Shown here: positions 27,509-36,307 of the stretch, one piece after another
Layout of the letters: each line of letters begins with the position of its first letter
How positions within the stretch are numbered: position 1 is the first letter of the stretch
Origin: Hyphomicrobiales bacterium
GTDB taxonomy: Bacteria > Pseudomonadota > Alphaproteobacteria > Rhizobiales > Rhizobiaceae
NCBI GenBank assembly: GCA_900466475.1
Contig: UBMI01000021.1
Coordinates: 248,001-312,000, forward strand
Reading direction: 5' to 3'
DNA: 64,000 bases
The notes under the pieces: model-generated
Seen by the model: only the letters and a program-made list of their open reading frames with translations
Told to the model about the DNA's origin: nothing
Database searches by the model: none
Program-made: the position numbers and the translations under genes

Positions 27509-28402
27509 TCATCCTGCCAGCCGCTCGACGAGGAACTCGACAACCGCGCGCACGGATGGCAACTGCCCGCGCCGGTGCGGCATCAGTGCCGTCGTCGTGA
27601 TGCTGCCTGCTGTCCAGCCGGATAGCAGGCGTATCAGCCGGCCATCTTGCAGCGCGTCGTCGCAGACCGAGGTAGGCAGGATGGTTATCCCGATCCCGGC
27701 GGCAGCGGCTTTCAGCAGCACCATCGGTTCGTCCGCGGCCATGACAGGCTGGGGCCCTATCACGACTTCCGCGCCGTCATCCGAAATAAGTCGCCATTGC
27801 TCCCCGGAGAGGCTCGGCATGATCCCCTTGTGGGTGGCGATGTCCTCGGGTCGTTCGGGCTTTCCATATTTCGCGATATAATCGGGCGAGGCTACGAGCA
27901 GGAACGGGTGGGTGGTGATCCGGCGCTGCACGAGCGTGGAATCGCCGAGTGGCGAGCGGTGGCTGCGCAGCGCAATATCGAAGCCCTCCTGAACGATATC
28001 GACGAAGCGGTCCGTCACATGCAGCGATAATTTCAGTTTTGGATAGCGCGCCGTCAGCTCGGCCAGATGTTTGGAGAGCATGAACTGCGCGGTCGGCACG
28101 GCAGCCGTCAGCCTGACAGTGCCGCTCGGCTCTGCCAGGCGGCTGCGGACGATGCCCTCGGCCATTTCTGCTTCGATGATCGAGGCCTGCGCGTGCTCGA
28201 AGAACTCCCCGCCAATATCCGTTAGTGCGAAGCTTCGTGATGTGCGCTGGATCAGCCGCACGCCAAGCCTTTCTTCAAGTTCCGCCACGCGTTTGCTGAT
28301 CGTTGATTTCGGAATGCCGAGATGGCGCCCTGCAGCCGTAAAGCTGCCGCTTTCAACCGCCTGCACAAAGAGCTGAAGATCGTTGAGATTGAAGGCCGCC
28401 AT
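27509..28402 (-). CDS. LysR family transcriptional regulator
   Basis: 297 residues from the ATG at 28402 (GGAAG five bases upstream). N-terminal helix-turn-helix: LQLFVQAVESGSFTAAGRHLGIPKSTISKRVAELEERLGVRL; a standard substrate-binding domain follows. Divergent from a GST gene, which is its most likely target; ligand unknown. Resembles the AaeR/DmlR-like subgroup used near redox enzymes. Confidence 0.92.
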   Translation of the reverse strand: MAAFNLNDLQLFVQAVESGSFTAAGRHLGIPKSTISKRVAELEERLGVRLIQRTSRSFALTDIGGEFFEHAQASIIEAEMAEGIVRSRLAEPSGTVRLTAAVPTAQFMLSKHLAELTARYPKLKLSLHVTDRFVDIVQEGFDIALRSHRSPLGDSTLVQRRITTHPFLLVASPDYIAKYGKPERPEDIATHKGIMPSLSGEQWRLISDDGAEVVIGPQPVMAADEPMVLLKAAAAGIGITILPTSVCDDALQDGRLIRLLSGWTAGSITTTALMPHRRGQLPSVRAVVEFLVERLAG

Positions 28403-28511
28403 ATCATCTTCCATGTCTGTGGACTTTAGGATGCATTATCGTCGTCTGCTGCTTCATCGTCCACGAAATCATATTGCGCGGGTCAATAAATCCTCATGGA
28501 AAGGACCCATA

Positions 28512-29219
28512 ATGTCCCTCATACTGTTTTATGGCGTGCCGGAAGGCTGCTCCTTCGGCTCGATCGTTGCATTGGAATGGTCCGGCCTGCCGTATCGCCT
28601 CTGCCGCATCCAGATGCCCGAGGTCGTCTCCGGGGACGAATACCGGCATATCAATGCCGTCGGCGAAACGCCGTCGCTGCTGTTGCCGGACGGCCGGCTG
28701 ATCAGCGAAAGCATGGCAATCCTGAACAATATAGGCGCGCAGTCGACCGACAAAGGACTGGGCTTTGCGCAGGGCACCGTGGGTTTCGATCGCCTGAACC
28801 AGATGCTCGCCTATCTGAACACGAGCTTCTTCAACGCCTTCAGCCCGCTCTGGTACGCGGTAGAGCATGAATTGGAGCCTGCGGAGAAGGAGATTCTCGT
28901 TGCCTATGGCAAGGCCAAGGTGGAGAAGGCTCACCGGACGCTGGAGCGCCTGCTTGCCGACCGGAAATGGTTGCTGGGCGACCGGCCTGGTCTCGCCGAC
29001 GCCTATTTCACCGGCATCGCCCGCTGGAACAACTTCCACAAGACCGTCGATATCGGACGGTTTCCGGCGGTGAATGATCTCTATCAGCGCATGCTGCAAG
29101 AGCCCGCTGTTCGTTTCGCGCATGCGATCGAGCATCAGGAGAAGGCCGAAAGCACCGGCAGCTTCATGGGAGAGATCGACCTGGACCAAGCCCGTGGCCT
29201 GCTCCGCCAGGCTGCCTGA
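28512..29219 (+). CDS. Glutathione S-transferase family protein
   Basis: 235 residues from the ATG at 28512 (AAGGA upstream). N-terminal fold LILFYGVPEGCSFGSIVALEW with a Cys near the active-site position, VGETPSLLLPDGRLISESMAI as the cis-Pro/Glu-Ser glutathione site, then the helical domain with GDRPGLADAYFTGI. It is divergent from the LysR gene. Exact reaction unknown. Confidence 0.88.
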   Translation: MSLILFYGVPEGCSFGSIVALEWSGLPYRLCRIQMPEVVSGDEYRHINAVGETPSLLLPDGRLISESMAILNNIGAQSTDKGLGFAQGTVGFDRLNQMLAYLNTSFFNAFSPLWYAVEHELEPAEKEILVAYGKAKVEKAHRTLERLLADRKWLLGDRPGLADAYFTGIARWNNFHKTVDIGRFPAVNDLYQRMLQEPAVRFAHAIEHQEKAESTGSFMGEIDLDQARGLLRQAA

Positions 29220-29227
29220 TCGTCCTT

Positions 29228-29252
29228 TGCCGCCCTGTCCCGCGGGGCGGCA
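29228..29252. terminator. Possible hairpin terminator between GST and RidA genes
   Basis: TGCCGCCC, 9-base loop, GGGCGGCA, followed on the plus strand by TTCTCCC. The stem is strong but the T-run weak. Confidence 0.4.
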
Positions 29253-29283
29253 TTCTCCCATGCTGGGCGGTATTCTCTCATGC
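29244..29283. repeat. Imperfect 20-bp tandem repeat at the RidA 3' end
   Basis: Two adjacent units GGGGCGGCATTCTCCCATGC and TGGGCGGTATTCTCTCATGC, 17 of 20 identical. The second unit overlaps the RidA stop codon, so a small duplication may have created the present 3' end. Confidence 0.6.
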
Positions 29284-29664
29284 GGCTGCGATGATTTCGA
29301 TTTCCACCAGCCAGTCTTTCTGGAGCGTTTGAACGATGATAGCGGTGGTCGGCACGATATGATCACCGAGTGCGGCCAGCCGTGCATTCTGGTTTGCTTC
29401 GGCATGGCCAGCATCCCCGAGATAGCTGGTCAGCCTTACGATATTGCGAACCCCCATGTCGGCATCCGCAAGGATCGCCCGCAGGTTCGACCAGATAAGG
29501 TCGAGCTGGACCGATAGATCCTTGCCCGGCGCGCCCTCTGCGTCGAGGCCCATAGTGCCGCTCACGAAGAGAAAGCGGGTGGGGTTCCTGACCTCCATCG
29601 CGTGAATATAATCTGGTGTTGCGGCGTAGATGCCGGCGCTAGGACTGTGCTTCACCAGTTCCAT
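29278..29664 (-). CDS. RidA family (Rid) enamine/imine deaminase-like protein
   Basis: 128 residues from the ATG at 29664 (GAGGAGATC upstream). Family signatures: FLFVSGTMGLDAEGAP, and VRLTSYLGDAGHAEANQNARLAAL; the Arg/Glu site of active RidA is not exactly as in the archetype. It hydrolyses reactive enamines made by PLP enzymes, or may be a diverged Rid subgroup. Divergent from an Lrp-type regulator, an arrangement that suggests amino acid metabolism. Confidence 0.85.
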   Translation of the reverse strand: MELVKHSPSAGIYAATPDYIHAMEVRNPTRFLFVSGTMGLDAEGAPGKDLSVQLDLIWSNLRAILADADMGVRNIVRLTSYLGDAGHAEANQNARLAALGDHIVPTTAIIVQTLQKDWLVEIEIIAAA

Positions 29665-29703
29665 TTCAAGATCTCCTCGAATATCTGGAAGCTTGGCGCT
29701 ATT

Positions 29704-29726
29704 ATTGCCGAATATTTTTCGGCGAT
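29704..29726. promoter_or_regulatory. Inverted repeat in the RidA/Lrp divergent promoter
   Basis: ATTGCCGAA-TATTT-TTCGGCGAT, arms matching at 8 of 9 positions, centred between the two divergent genes and 17 bp before the regulator start. A plausible operator for the adjacent Lrp/AsnC protein. Confidence 0.5.
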
Positions 29727-29742
29727 AAGGCGGATTTTCCGA

Positions 29743-30270
29743 ATGACGAAAGAAACGAATGGTATTCGACGCAGCAGGCAAAGGCCCGAGCAACTGGACC
29801 TCTTCGACCGAAGGATATTAGGCGCCCTGGCGGAGGATGCCCTGCAGAGCTATGCGGCCCTGGGAAAAACCGTCAACCTGTCGCCGCCTGCAGTGCACGA
29901 GCGCGTCAAGCGGCTGCGCCGGTCCGGCGTCATGAAAGGTGCGCATGCTGCACTTGATGGCGCCGCGCTCGGCAAGCCATTGCTGGCCTTCGTGCATGTC
30001 GAGGCCGCAGGCTGGGGCAAAAGTGAAAGGCTGATGCAGCTCTGCCGCTTTCCCGAAGTGGAGGAAATGCATTCTGTTGCCGGCGACGCCAGCGTCATCT
30101 TCAAGGTGCGCACCGAGAGCCCGCGCGCCCTGGAAGCTTTTCTGTCCCAGGTCCATTCCGTTCCCGGCGTGACCTCTACCAAAAGCTATGTGGCACTTTC
30201 CACCTATATGGAGCGGCCCGTTCAGGCGGATATGACGGCGGACTGGCCAGAAAATCCGTTGCCGGCCTGA
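29743..30270 (+). CDS. Lrp/AsnC family transcriptional regulator
   Basis: 175 residues from the ATG at 29743. An upstream extension in the same frame lacks homology. DNA-binding part: LDLFDRRILGALAEDALQSYAALGKTVNLSPPAVHERVKRLRRSGVM; RAM domain: ALGKPLLAFVHVEA...EEMHSVAGDASVIFKVRTE. A basic and Arg-rich N-terminal extension (MTKETNGIRRSRQRPE) is unusual. Likely regulates the divergent RidA gene through the inverted repeat at 29704. Confidence 0.9.
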   Translation: MTKETNGIRRSRQRPEQLDLFDRRILGALAEDALQSYAALGKTVNLSPPAVHERVKRLRRSGVMKGAHAALDGAALGKPLLAFVHVEAAGWGKSERLMQLCRFPEVEEMHSVAGDASVIFKVRTESPRALEAFLSQVHSVPGVTSTKSYVALSTYMERPVQADMTADWPENPLPA

Positions 30271-30333
30271 AGGTATGCGGTGTAGTCCAGCCACCACATC
30301 GTCATGCATAGTGCCGTCTTGCAAGGAGAGCAT

Positions 30334-30846
30334 ATGATGGTTCGAGAAAACGAGATCCGCGAAAACGAGCTGCTGCTGGACAATCCGCCTGATGCAACCG
30401 ACGCCGGCCTCGTCTTCATCGGTCGGATTTTCACACCGTGGACCTCGCGCATGGAGACGCCGCGTCAGGGCCGGCATGACGGGCCGCTCTGCCGCATTGA
30501 GATCTTCGACCCCTGGGTGCCGGCTTTGCAGGGCGTTGCGGGTTTCGAGCGGCTCGAAGTGCTTTACTGGCTGCACCAGTCACGGCGCGACCTCTTGCTG
30601 CAGAGCCCGGCTCGCAACGGCAAGACGCATGGTACTTTCTCACTGCGGTCACCCGTTCGACCGAACCCGATCGGCACCTCCATCGTCAAACTGGAAGCTG
30701 TCGAAGGCAATACGGTGCTTGTGCGCGGCATGGATTGCCTCGATGGCACGCCGCTCCTCGATCTGAAGCCGGATCGGACGCTCTTCACGCCCATTGCGCC
30801 GCCACAGCCGGGCGACTTTCAGACCGGCGATATGTCCGAGGCATGA
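30334..30846 (+). CDS. TrmO/TsaA-like SAM-dependent methyltransferase
   Basis: 170 residues from an ATG with AAGGAG five bases upstream. Beta-barrel methyltransferase motifs: FIGRIFTPW at the start, FSLRSPVRPNPIGTSIVKLE in the centre, and DCLDGTPLLDLKP near the end. TrmO methylates t6A37 in tRNA-Thr; the family also includes the Ti-plasmid VirR/Vir-linked proteins and archaeal paralogues, and the exact target of this copy is uncertain. The last DLKP is followed by Asp instead of the usual Tyr. A TOBE gene is convergent 3 bp away. Confidence 0.85.
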   Translation: MMVRENEIRENELLLDNPPDATDAGLVFIGRIFTPWTSRMETPRQGRHDGPLCRIEIFDPWVPALQGVAGFERLEVLYWLHQSRRDLLLQSPARNGKTHGTFSLRSPVRPNPIGTSIVKLEAVEGNTVLVRGMDCLDGTPLLDLKPDRTLFTPIAPPQPGDFQTGDMSEA

Positions 30847-30849
30847 AGC

Positions 30850-31059
30850 TCAGTCGACAGCCACCATCACGTCGGAGGCCTTGACGACCGCATAGGCTTC
30901 GGCGCCGACCCTGAGATCGAGTTCGTCCACGGCCTCGTTGGTAATCGAGGCCGTGACGATGGTGCCATTGCCGATATCGATGCGGACATGTGCCGTCGTC
31001 GCACCCTTCACCACTTCCACGACCTTGCCCTTCAGGCGGTTGCGTGCACTGATCTTCAT
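30850..31059 (-). CDS. TOBE (Mop) domain molybdate-binding protein
   Basis: 69 residues forming one Mop-like domain: ISARNRLKGKVVEVVKGATTAHVRIDIGNG, then DLRVGAEAYAVVKASDVMVAVD. Such single-TOBE proteins (molbindins) bind molybdate or tungstate in oligomers and buffer it. It stands alone here, close to the TrmO-like gene; no Mod transporter is in the window. Confidence 0.9.
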   Translation of the reverse strand: MKISARNRLKGKVVEVVKGATTAHVRIDIGNGTIVTASITNEAVDELDLRVGAEAYAVVKASDVMVAVD

Positions 31060-31118
31060 GAAATCCTCCGCTTGTTGTCAGCGAGATTATCTTCTGGCAG
31101 ATGCGCCCGTCAAACCGT

Positions 31119-32492
31119 TCAGGCGGCGAGATCGCCGAGGAAGTCATTGCACCAGCGCGAGACGTCGCGTTCCAGCAGATGGTCCATCATCCGTCTCCAG
31201 CGATCCTGGCGCTCCTGAAGCGGCATGTTGAGGCCCCGCGCCAGCGCATTGGAGGTGCCGACAATGTCGTAGGGGTTCACAAGCAGAGCGCCGTTCAGCT
31301 CGCGCGCCGCACCGGCAAACCGGGAGAGGACCAGAACGCCCGGATCATCGGGGTTCTGGGCGGCGACATATTCCTTGGCGACGAGGTTCATGCCGTCGCG
31401 CAGCGGCGTAACAAGCCCGACTTTGGCGAGCCGATAGAGGCCCGCAAGCACCGGCCGGCTCACGGAACGGTTGATGTAGCGGATGGGCACCCAATCGACC
31501 GTACCGAGCGCACCGTTCACGCGGCCTGCCTGTTCGGCGACCATGCGCTGCATCGCCTCGTATTCGGGCACCTCGGAGCGGGATTTCGGTGTAATCTGCA
31601 GGTAGGTGACCTTGCGCTGATGCGCCGGGTTGTTGGTGACGAAATTTTCAAACGCGTCGATGCGCTGGGTGATGCCCTTGGAGTAATCCAGCCGGTCGAC
31701 GCCGATGATGAGGCTGCGGTTTTCGATGCTCTGCTGTGCCTTCAGGACCATGCTGTGAGTGCCGGCTTTCCTCGCGAATTCCGCGAAGGCAGCCGTCTCG
31801 ATGGCAATCGGATAGGCTCCGCCGCGGAACCTGCGCTCGCCGGCGACGAAAAGCCCTTCGCTGATCATGTCACCCATCTCTTCCCGGCGCAGGCAGCCCG
31901 CGAAATTCTCCAGATCGTGATCAGTCTGGAAGCCGACGAGATCGTAGGCCGCGAGCCCCCGCATTATCTCGTCATGGACAGGCATGGCGAAGAGGACGTC
32001 GGCGGGCGGCCAGGGGATATGCAGGAAAAAGCCGATCTTGTTCCTGATGCCCATCTGTCGAAGTTCGGCGGCGAGCGGGATCAGGTGATAGTCGTGCACC
32101 CAGATAATATCGTCAGGCTTGATCAGTGGCGCCAACCGATGGGCGAAGAAGCGATTGACACGGAAATAGCCGGCCATTTCCGTGCGCCCATATTCTGCGA
32201 GGTCGAGCCGATAATGACAGATTGGCCAGAGCATGCGATTGGCAAAGCCGAAGTAATATTCGTCGACATCTTTGGATGTCAGATCGGTTAGAGCATAGGT
32301 GATGTTGCCGCGCTGCTCGATCGCAAGCGGTCCGGGTTCGCCCGCGTCGTTGATTTTGCCCGACCAGCCCATCCAGACGCCCCCCCGTTTTTCAAGGGCG
32401 GCCTCCAGTGCCACTGCGAGCCCGCCGGCAGAGGCCGCCCCTTTCTTCTCCGGAACGGGCACGCGGTTCGAAACGACGACAAGGCGGCTCAT
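31119..32492 (-). CDS. otsA: Alpha,alpha-trehalose-phosphate synthase (UDP-forming)
   Basis: 457 residues, a GT20 glycosyltransferase: VVSNRVP at the start, SAGGLAVALEAAL, WVHDYHLIPLAAEL, and DRLDYSKGI; the C-terminal RDGMNLVAKEYVA is the nucleotide-sugar site. Makes trehalose-6-phosphate from UDP-glucose and glucose-6-phosphate, for osmo- and desiccation protection. Second gene after otsB with a 38-bp gap. Confidence 0.96.
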   Translation of the reverse strand: MSRLVVVSNRVPVPEKKGAASAGGLAVALEAALEKRGGVWMGWSGKINDAGEPGPLAIEQRGNITYALTDLTSKDVDEYYFGFANRMLWPICHYRLDLAEYGRTEMAGYFRVNRFFAHRLAPLIKPDDIIWVHDYHLIPLAAELRQMGIRNKIGFFLHIPWPPADVLFAMPVHDEIMRGLAAYDLVGFQTDHDLENFAGCLRREEMGDMISEGLFVAGERRFRGGAYPIAIETAAFAEFARKAGTHSMVLKAQQSIENRSLIIGVDRLDYSKGITQRIDAFENFVTNNPAHQRKVTYLQITPKSRSEVPEYEAMQRMVAEQAGRVNGALGTVDWVPIRYINRSVSRPVLAGLYRLAKVGLVTPLRDGMNLVAKEYVAAQNPDDPGVLVLSRFAGAARELNGALLVNPYDIVGTSNALARGLNMPLQERQDRWRRMMDHLLERDVSRWCNDFLGDLAA

Positions 32493-32530
32493 GGCAAATT
32501 CCTTTCATTAGAAATAATTGCAAAACGCAA

Positions 32531-33328
32531 TCAGCCGGCAAAACGCGCGACGATCTCGCGGACCACCGCTGCGGAGGGCAGGATGCCGCGCGCGTCTGTC
32601 TCGTGCGAAGGTGCACCGACGCGGATGGAGTAACCGCCAAGCCTGTTTGCGGCGCGGAACATTGACTCATCGGTAATGTCGTCGCCAATGGCGATCGGAC
32701 GACGGCCAAGGAAGGGCGGGGTTGCGATAAAACTCTCCAGTGCATCGCCCTTGTTGGCTCTGGCGGGCCGGATTTCCAGGACCATCTTGCCGCGCTGGAG
32801 GGTCCAGTCCGGACCTGCGCGGTTCACGAAACGCTCGATCAGCACGGTAAGTTCCGCCAACCGCTCGGGCGCAAGGCGATAGTGGGCGGCTACGGCTGCG
32901 CCCTTGTCCTCGATCAGGATGCCGGTCCAGCTGGCCGTTTCTGCCCGAAGCTCGATCTTCAGTCTCTCGAACTCGCCCGTGGGCTCTACTTTGAAGATGC
33001 TGCCGTCAGGGCTGCGGCGCTCGGCTCCATGCAATCCGGCGATTGGAAACTGGAAGGGAGCGAAGAGCCGGTCGGCATAGGTAAGGCCTCGTCCGGTCAC
33101 CAGAGCCAGTGCCCCGCCGAACCTCTGCGAGAGCGTATCGAGCTGCGCGGGAAGCGACGGCGGCACGAATATCTCATCCGGCGTCGGCGCGAGATCGAGG
33201 AGCGTGCCGTCTATATCGAGGAAGAATGCAGCGTTTTGAAGATAGGAAGAGAGTGTGGAGAGGGTTTCATCCTGCCGGGAAGCGCTGCCGGACGGCGGAG
33301 CTTCTGATAGCTGATTGCTGTTTGCCAT
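32531..33328 (-). CDS. otsB: Trehalose-6-phosphate phosphatase
   Basis: 265 residues of HAD fold: the nucleophile motif FFLDIDGTL has Asp38 and Asp40, with VTGRGLTYADRL and IGDDITDESMFRA as motifs II and IV. It removes phosphate from trehalose-6-phosphate. First gene of otsB-otsA, divergent in sense from nothing; upstream is the 3' end of the peptidase on the same strand, 48 bp away. Confidence 0.95.
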   Translation of the reverse strand: MANSNQLSEAPPSGSASRQDETLSTLSSYLQNAAFFLDIDGTLLDLAPTPDEIFVPPSLPAQLDTLSQRFGGALALVTGRGLTYADRLFAPFQFPIAGLHGAERRSPDGSIFKVEPTGEFERLKIELRAETASWTGILIEDKGAAVAAHYRLAPERLAELTVLIERFVNRAGPDWTLQRGKMVLEIRPARANKGDALESFIATPPFLGRRPIAIGDDITDESMFRAANRLGGYSIRVGAPSHETDARGILPSAAVVREIVARFAG

Positions 33329-33376
33329 GCCGGGGAAACTAGGTCAGCACAGCCCTCCGGCAACCCTCGATCTCGT

Positions 33377-34915
33377 TCAATCCGCTGGCGGGTTCGCCGG
33401 ATGCTCGGCATAAAAGGCTTTTGCATCCGCCGTGAATGCGGCGCGCTGGCCAGCTGTCGTATAGAACATATGGCCGCCGCGATAGAGTTTCAGCGACACG
33501 CGATTTCCCGCCAGGGACGGCGGCAGGTGATCGACCACATAGCGGCTGACGCCGTAGGGCGTTACGAGATCGCTGTAGCCATGGGCTATCAGCAGGTGGA
33601 AGGACGGGTTGGAGGCAAGCATCTGCCTGATATCATCAGTTGCGCTCGCCTGGAAACGTGAACCGCCGCCGCGGCCGCCGCCCCACTCCCAGCGCTGGCT
33701 GATATCGTTTTCGAGCAGCGTGTAGGTCATCTCTGTCTTGAAGCCGAGCTCGTTGCGGGCGTAGTCGGCGAAGGCGCCGCCATAGGCTCTGGTAAAGCCG
33801 TCAAGGATCGCATCGTCGCCTCGGTCGTAATCGGATTCCGGATAGGGGTCGGGCGTTGCGAAGGCCGCGTCGTATGGGCTCATCACCTCGCCCGGCTGCT
33901 TGCCGGAATGCTTGGCGTAGGCATTGCCGAGGAAGCCCCGATTGCGGGTGACGATATCCTGAGGGATGCCCGTAAGGCTGGAGATCCTGCTATAGAAGCT
34001 TGCTGCCGCGTCCCCTGTCGGTGCCGGGCCGGCGAGCGTGGTGAGGTAGTCGCCAAGTGCAAACTTCTCCGCATCGCGCTGGCCGGATTCGTTGAAGCTC
34101 TTGCGCCGGTCGGCTTCGGCGGCTGCCAATGAGGGGAATTCCAGCGCAGCCCCCAAAGCGAACTGGTCGGCATTGAACATCAGCTGGCCCTCGAGCAGCG
34201 GCGAAAGCATGACGGTGCCGGCAATGATGATGCCCTGGTTTTGCTGCAGCGCCGAGGCGACCTTTGCGGCGCGGAAGCCGCCATAGCTCTCGCCGAGCAG
34301 ATATTTCGGCGAATTGGCACGATTATTGTGCGCGACATAGAGGGCGATTGCCTTCGCCATCGTCTGCGCGTCGCTGCCGACATTGTAATAGTTTGAGGCG
34401 TCGTCCGCCTTTACCGTACGGCTCCATCCGGTGCCGATAGGATCGATCAGCACGAGATCGGTGAAATCGAGCCAGCTATGGGGATTGTCGACGAGCTTCG
34501 CGTTTGCGCCGTCACGGCCATCGGGCCCGAAATCGAGTATGCGCGGGCCGACAAGTCCAAGATGCAGGAAGGCGGAAGCCGCGCCCGGGCCTCCATTGAA
34601 GGCGAAGGTCAGCGGCCGGTTCGGCCCGGCATCCTTGGCGATATAAGCGGTGTAGAAGATCGCGGCGTTCTGCGCGCCATCCTGGCCGAAAAGATCGAGC
34701 GTACCAGCCGTGGCCGTGTAGGCGATATCGCGTCCGTCGGCCGTCGTCAGCTCGTGCTCGGTTACGGAATCTCGCGGCAGCAGCTTGAGCACGCCTTCGC
34801 GAGAGGAACCCTGAGCTGACGCAGCCCGTCGTTCACCGGCCTCTTGCGCAAAGGAGAACGCAGGTGCGAGCGTAGCGGTCAGCGCGGCGAACAGAAGCAG
34901 GGATCGGAAGTGCAA
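33377..34915 (-). CDS. S10 family serine carboxypeptidase-like, secreted
   Basis: 512 residues with a signal peptide (about 1-24, ending SFA). Alpha/beta-hydrolase fold: FNGGPGAAS oxyanion region (106-114), IDPIGTGWS, catalytic Ser210 in GESYGGF, and a C-terminal GGHMFYT with the catalytic His. Family S10 exopeptidases of this bacterial type are periplasmic. Single gene; its role may be peptide scavenging. Confidence 0.9.
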   Translation of the reverse strand: MHFRSLLLFAALTATLAPAFSFAQEAGERRAASAQGSSREGVLKLLPRDSVTEHELTTADGRDIAYTATAGTLDLFGQDGAQNAAIFYTAYIAKDAGPNRPLTFAFNGGPGAASAFLHLGLVGPRILDFGPDGRDGANAKLVDNPHSWLDFTDLVLIDPIGTGWSRTVKADDASNYYNVGSDAQTMAKAIALYVAHNNRANSPKYLLGESYGGFRAAKVASALQQNQGIIIAGTVMLSPLLEGQLMFNADQFALGAALEFPSLAAAEADRRKSFNESGQRDAEKFALGDYLTTLAGPAPTGDAAASFYSRISSLTGIPQDIVTRNRGFLGNAYAKHSGKQPGEVMSPYDAAFATPDPYPESDYDRGDDAILDGFTRAYGGAFADYARNELGFKTEMTYTLLENDISQRWEWGGGRGGGSRFQASATDDIRQMLASNPSFHLLIAHGYSDLVTPYGVSRYVVDHLPPSLAGNRVSLKLYRGGHMFYTTAGQRAAFTADAKAFYAEHPANPPAD

Positions 34916-35014
34916 GGATTTTTCCTCCGGCGGGTCGGAATGCGGCTGAGATAGGGTAGCAGCCGAACCCCTTCGATGGAGATCAAGAGATGGTGATGCG
35001 AAGGTGAAGCCGGC

Positions 35015-36307
35015 TCATTCGCCTTTCTCGACTGTGCGCGCATTCACATGCAGCGCCCGGCCGGCCCGCCACCCGTTGAAGGCGGCGCCAAGGCCGAGCG
35101 CGACGAAAAGCACCGCGCACCATGCGAAACTTCCAGTCCAGCCGCGGATCAGGCCGACGATGAACGGGCCGACGGCGGCAAGCAGATAGCCTACGCATTG
35201 TGCCATGCCGGAAAGGTGAGCGGCGACATGCGGGTCGCGCGAACGCAGCACGATGGCAGTCATCGCCGCGGCGATCAGCCCGCCCTGACCGATGCCCTGC
35301 AGCACGGCCCAGACCCAGACGGTGGAAAGCGGCGCAAAGAGCAGGCCGAGCAGTGCGACGACGGCGAAAGCGCAGAGCGTCACGTTGATGAGTCGCTGAT
35401 CCCTGCCTCGTACGGCGATGTGCGGCACGAAGAGGCAGGCGGCGGCCTGCACCATCACGGAGACCGAGACTATGCCGCCGGCCACAATGCCGTCGAGACC
35501 ACGCTCACGCAGGATCGGCACCAGCCAGCCGAAGACGCAATAGGCGAGCGCCGACTGCAGGCCCATGAAGAGCGTGACCTGCCAGGCAAGCTTATCCCGC
35601 CACAGACCTTCGACGCGAAAACCGCTGCGCCGGGCCTGTCGGCTGCTCGCAAAGACCTGCGGCAGCCATATGAGCCCGACCAAGAGCGCAGGCAGCGCCC
35701 AGACGGAGAGCGCGCCGTCCAGCGAACCGCCGAGCGCATGTTCGATCGGTAGCGTCAGGCCGGCGGCACTGGCCGCGCCCGCGCAGAGCGCCATCGTATA
35801 AAGGCCGGTCATCAGAGCCGTATTCGCGGCGAAATCGCGTTTCACCAGTCCGGGCAGCAGCACGTTCCCGACGGCGATCGCAGCACCGGCAAGAGCGGTA
35901 CCGAAAAAGAGCAGAGGCACGGAGGAAAAGCCACGCAGCGCCGTACCGAGCGTCAGCAGCAGGAGCACGCCGAGCAGCGTCCGCTCCGTGCCGATGCGCT
36001 GGGCAAGCCGCGGAGCAAGCGGAGAAAAGGCGCCGAGGCAAACGACAGGCAAGGTCGTCAGCAGGCTGGCACCGAGTGGCGACAGGCCGAGTTCCCCACG
36101 GATCTCCGGCAACAGGGCGGAAGCGCTGGAAAAGACCGGGCGCAGATTGAAGGCGATCAGCACGAGGCTGGCGCCAAGGAGGAAGCGGGCTGTTGTGCTC
36201 TGCTTCTGCGGAGGCAGCGGTGAAGGCACGCTGTCAATTTCGGCATCGATCATTGTCTCGTCGGCGGCGTCGAACGAGGACGTGACATTCTGTACGGTCA
36301 TGGTCAT
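35015..36307 (-). CDS. MFS transporter (CynX/NimT family)
   Basis: 430 residues with 12 hydrophobic segments; the N-terminal 35 residues are polar. Typical CynX/NimT pattern: LVLIAFNLRPVFSSASALLPEIRGELGLS, and PLAPRLAQRIGTERTLL. Members move cyanate, nitroimidazole-type or amino-acid-like anions; the substrate here is unknown. The start overlaps the gntR stop by 4 bases (ATGA), so regulator and transporter are one operon controlled by the palindrome at 36987. Confidence 0.9.
   Translation of the reverse strand: MTMTVQNVTSSFDAADETMIDAEIDSVPSPLPPQKQSTTARFLLGASLVLIAFNLRPVFSSASALLPEIRGELGLSPLGASLLTTLPVVCLGAFSPLAPRLAQRIGTERTLLGVLLLLTLGTALRGFSSVPLLFFGTALAGAAIAVGNVLLPGLVKRDFAANTALMTGLYTMALCAGAASAAGLTLPIEHALGGSLDGALSVWALPALLVGLIWLPQVFASSRQARRSGFRVEGLWRDKLAWQVTLFMGLQSALAYCVFGWLVPILRERGLDGIVAGGIVSVSVMVQAAACLFVPHIAVRGRDQRLINVTLCAFAVVALLGLLFAPLSTVWVWAVLQGIGQGGLIAAAMTAIVLRSRDPHVAAHLSGMAQCVGYLLAAVGPFIVGLIRGWTGSFAWCAVLFVALGLGAAFNGWRAGRALHVNARTVEKGE

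Noticed and set aside
28403..28511. Distant GTGGAC/GTCCAC repeat in the LysR-GST gap
   Set aside because: 6-bp arms about 35 bases apart are likely by chance.
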